Source: Deltaproteobacteria bacterium
GTDB taxonomy: Bacteria; Desulfobacterota; Binatia; DP-6
Length of the DNA stretch: 14,512 nucleotides
Assembly: GCA_005879205.1 (NCBI GenBank)
Contig: VBLD01000096.1
Span: 1-14,512, forward strand
Direction of reading: 5' to 3'
In this document: positions 14,108 to 14,512 of the stretch, in pieces
Numbering within the stretch: position 1 is the first letter of the stretch
How the letters are laid out: each line of letters starts with the position of its first letter
The notes under the pieces: generated by a model
Told to the model about the DNA's origin: nothing
Database searches by the model: none
The model's input: only the letters and a program-made list of their open reading frames with translations
Translations under genes and position numbers: made by a program

Positions 14108-14512
14108 TCGCACCCGACGGTAGAACGGGCGCTCCACGACGTGTGCCGGCACGTGTCGCCCCCGGATGTCGACGGCGACGGGCGTGGCGGGTGCAGCGGC
14201 TGCGACGGCGACGTAGGCGAGGCCGATGAAGGTGCCGAGAGCCGGCGACTTCGTTCCGCTCGTCACGTGGCCGACCTGGCTCCCGTCGTGCCAGACGGCG
14301 TACCCGTGGCGCGAAATCCCGGGCTCGTCGAGTTCCAGGCCGACCAGCCGCCGCGTCACGCCCGATGCAGCCTGTGCCGCGAGCGCCGTCCGGCCGACGA
14401 ACTCGCCCTTGCCGAGCTTGACGACCCACGCGAGACCCGCCTCGAGCGGCGTCGTCGTGGTGTCCATGTCGGTGCCGCAGAGTGGCAGCCCGGCTTCGAG
14501 CCGCAGGGTATC
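14105..14512 (-). CDS. gcvT: Aminomethyltransferase (glycine cleavage T protein), C-terminal part
   Basis: Transfers the methylene group from aminomethyl-lipoyl-GcvH to THF, releasing ammonia. Only the last 135 codons are present; the frame is open to the window edge, so the 5' part lies outside. The visible part begins DTLRLEAGLPLCG, continues TTTPLEAGLAWVVKLGKGEF and includes GYAVWHDGSQVGHVTSGTKS and GLAYV, all expected in the GcvT catalytic core and C-terminal barrel. The family usually has Tyr at the LPLYG position; here it is Cys. It ends TAG at 14105, 9 nt before gcvH, as first visible gene of the gcv operon. Confidence 0.95.
   Translation of the reverse strand, partial: DTLRLEAGLPLCGTDMDTTTTPLEAGLAWVVKLGKGEFVGRTALAAQAASGVTRRLVGLELDEPGISRHGYAVWHDGSQVGHVTSGTKSPALGTFIGLAYVAVAAAAPATPVAVDIRGRHVPAHVVERPFYRRVR

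Overview
This window looks like chromosomal core-genome DNA from a GC-rich bacterium (roughly two-thirds G+C outside the rRNA gene, with long open shadow frames opposite most genes). All supported genes lie on the minus strand, so in transcription order it should be read from the right end to the left. The 16S rRNA start, the tyrS-ymdB-rny-fau-6S RNA order, a membrane-anchored FtsY next to SMC, and a split glycine decarboxylase (GcvPA/GcvPB) together suggest a deltaproteobacteria-like lineage (Desulfobacterota, Binatota, Methylomirabilota/Rokubacteria or relatives). The exact phylum cannot be settled by eye; I saw no plasmid, phage, transposon or CRISPR signal.

Right block (14512 to 10890): a tightly packed glycine cleavage operon gcvT (3' part only)-gcvH-gcvPA-gcvPB. 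Genes overlap by 4 nt or are 3-9 nt apart. It ends in an intrinsic terminator at 10847-10869. It encodes the T, H and two-subunit P proteins, which convert glycine to CO2, NH3 and 5,10-methylene-THF. The L protein is not in view.

Middle block (10804 to 5498): a stand-alone HNH endonuclease-fold protein, then smc (chromosome condensation) and ftsY (SRP receptor), 15 nt apart. A short ZapB-like coiled-coil protein (5451-5239) follows. Next comes a roughly 500-nt stretch with no convincing long gene. I read a candidate 6S RNA (ssrS, about 5087-4893) in it, from its position just upstream of fau and from partial sequence and structure agreement.

Left block (about 4825 to 1): fau (5-formyl-THF cyclo-ligase, with an apparently disrupted N-terminus), rny (RNase Y), ymdB (TIGR00282 metallophosphoesterase) and tyrS, each separated by 12 nt or less or overlapping. 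They are followed by a strong sigma70-type rRNA promoter (TTGACA-17-TATAAG), a structured leader with a boxA-like element, and the first ~420 nt of 16S rRNA, which runs off the left edge.

Functionally the window combines one-carbon/folate metabolism (gcv genes, fau), chromosome segregation and membrane targeting (smc, ftsY, zapB-like), RNA turnover and transcription control (rny, 6S RNA) and translation (tyrS, 16S). I found no clear previously undescribed system. The points most worth a second look are the 6S RNA candidate, the frame-disrupted fau start with its start codon buried in a hairpin, the zapB-like gene without zapA, the rRNA leader architecture, and the lone HNH protein.
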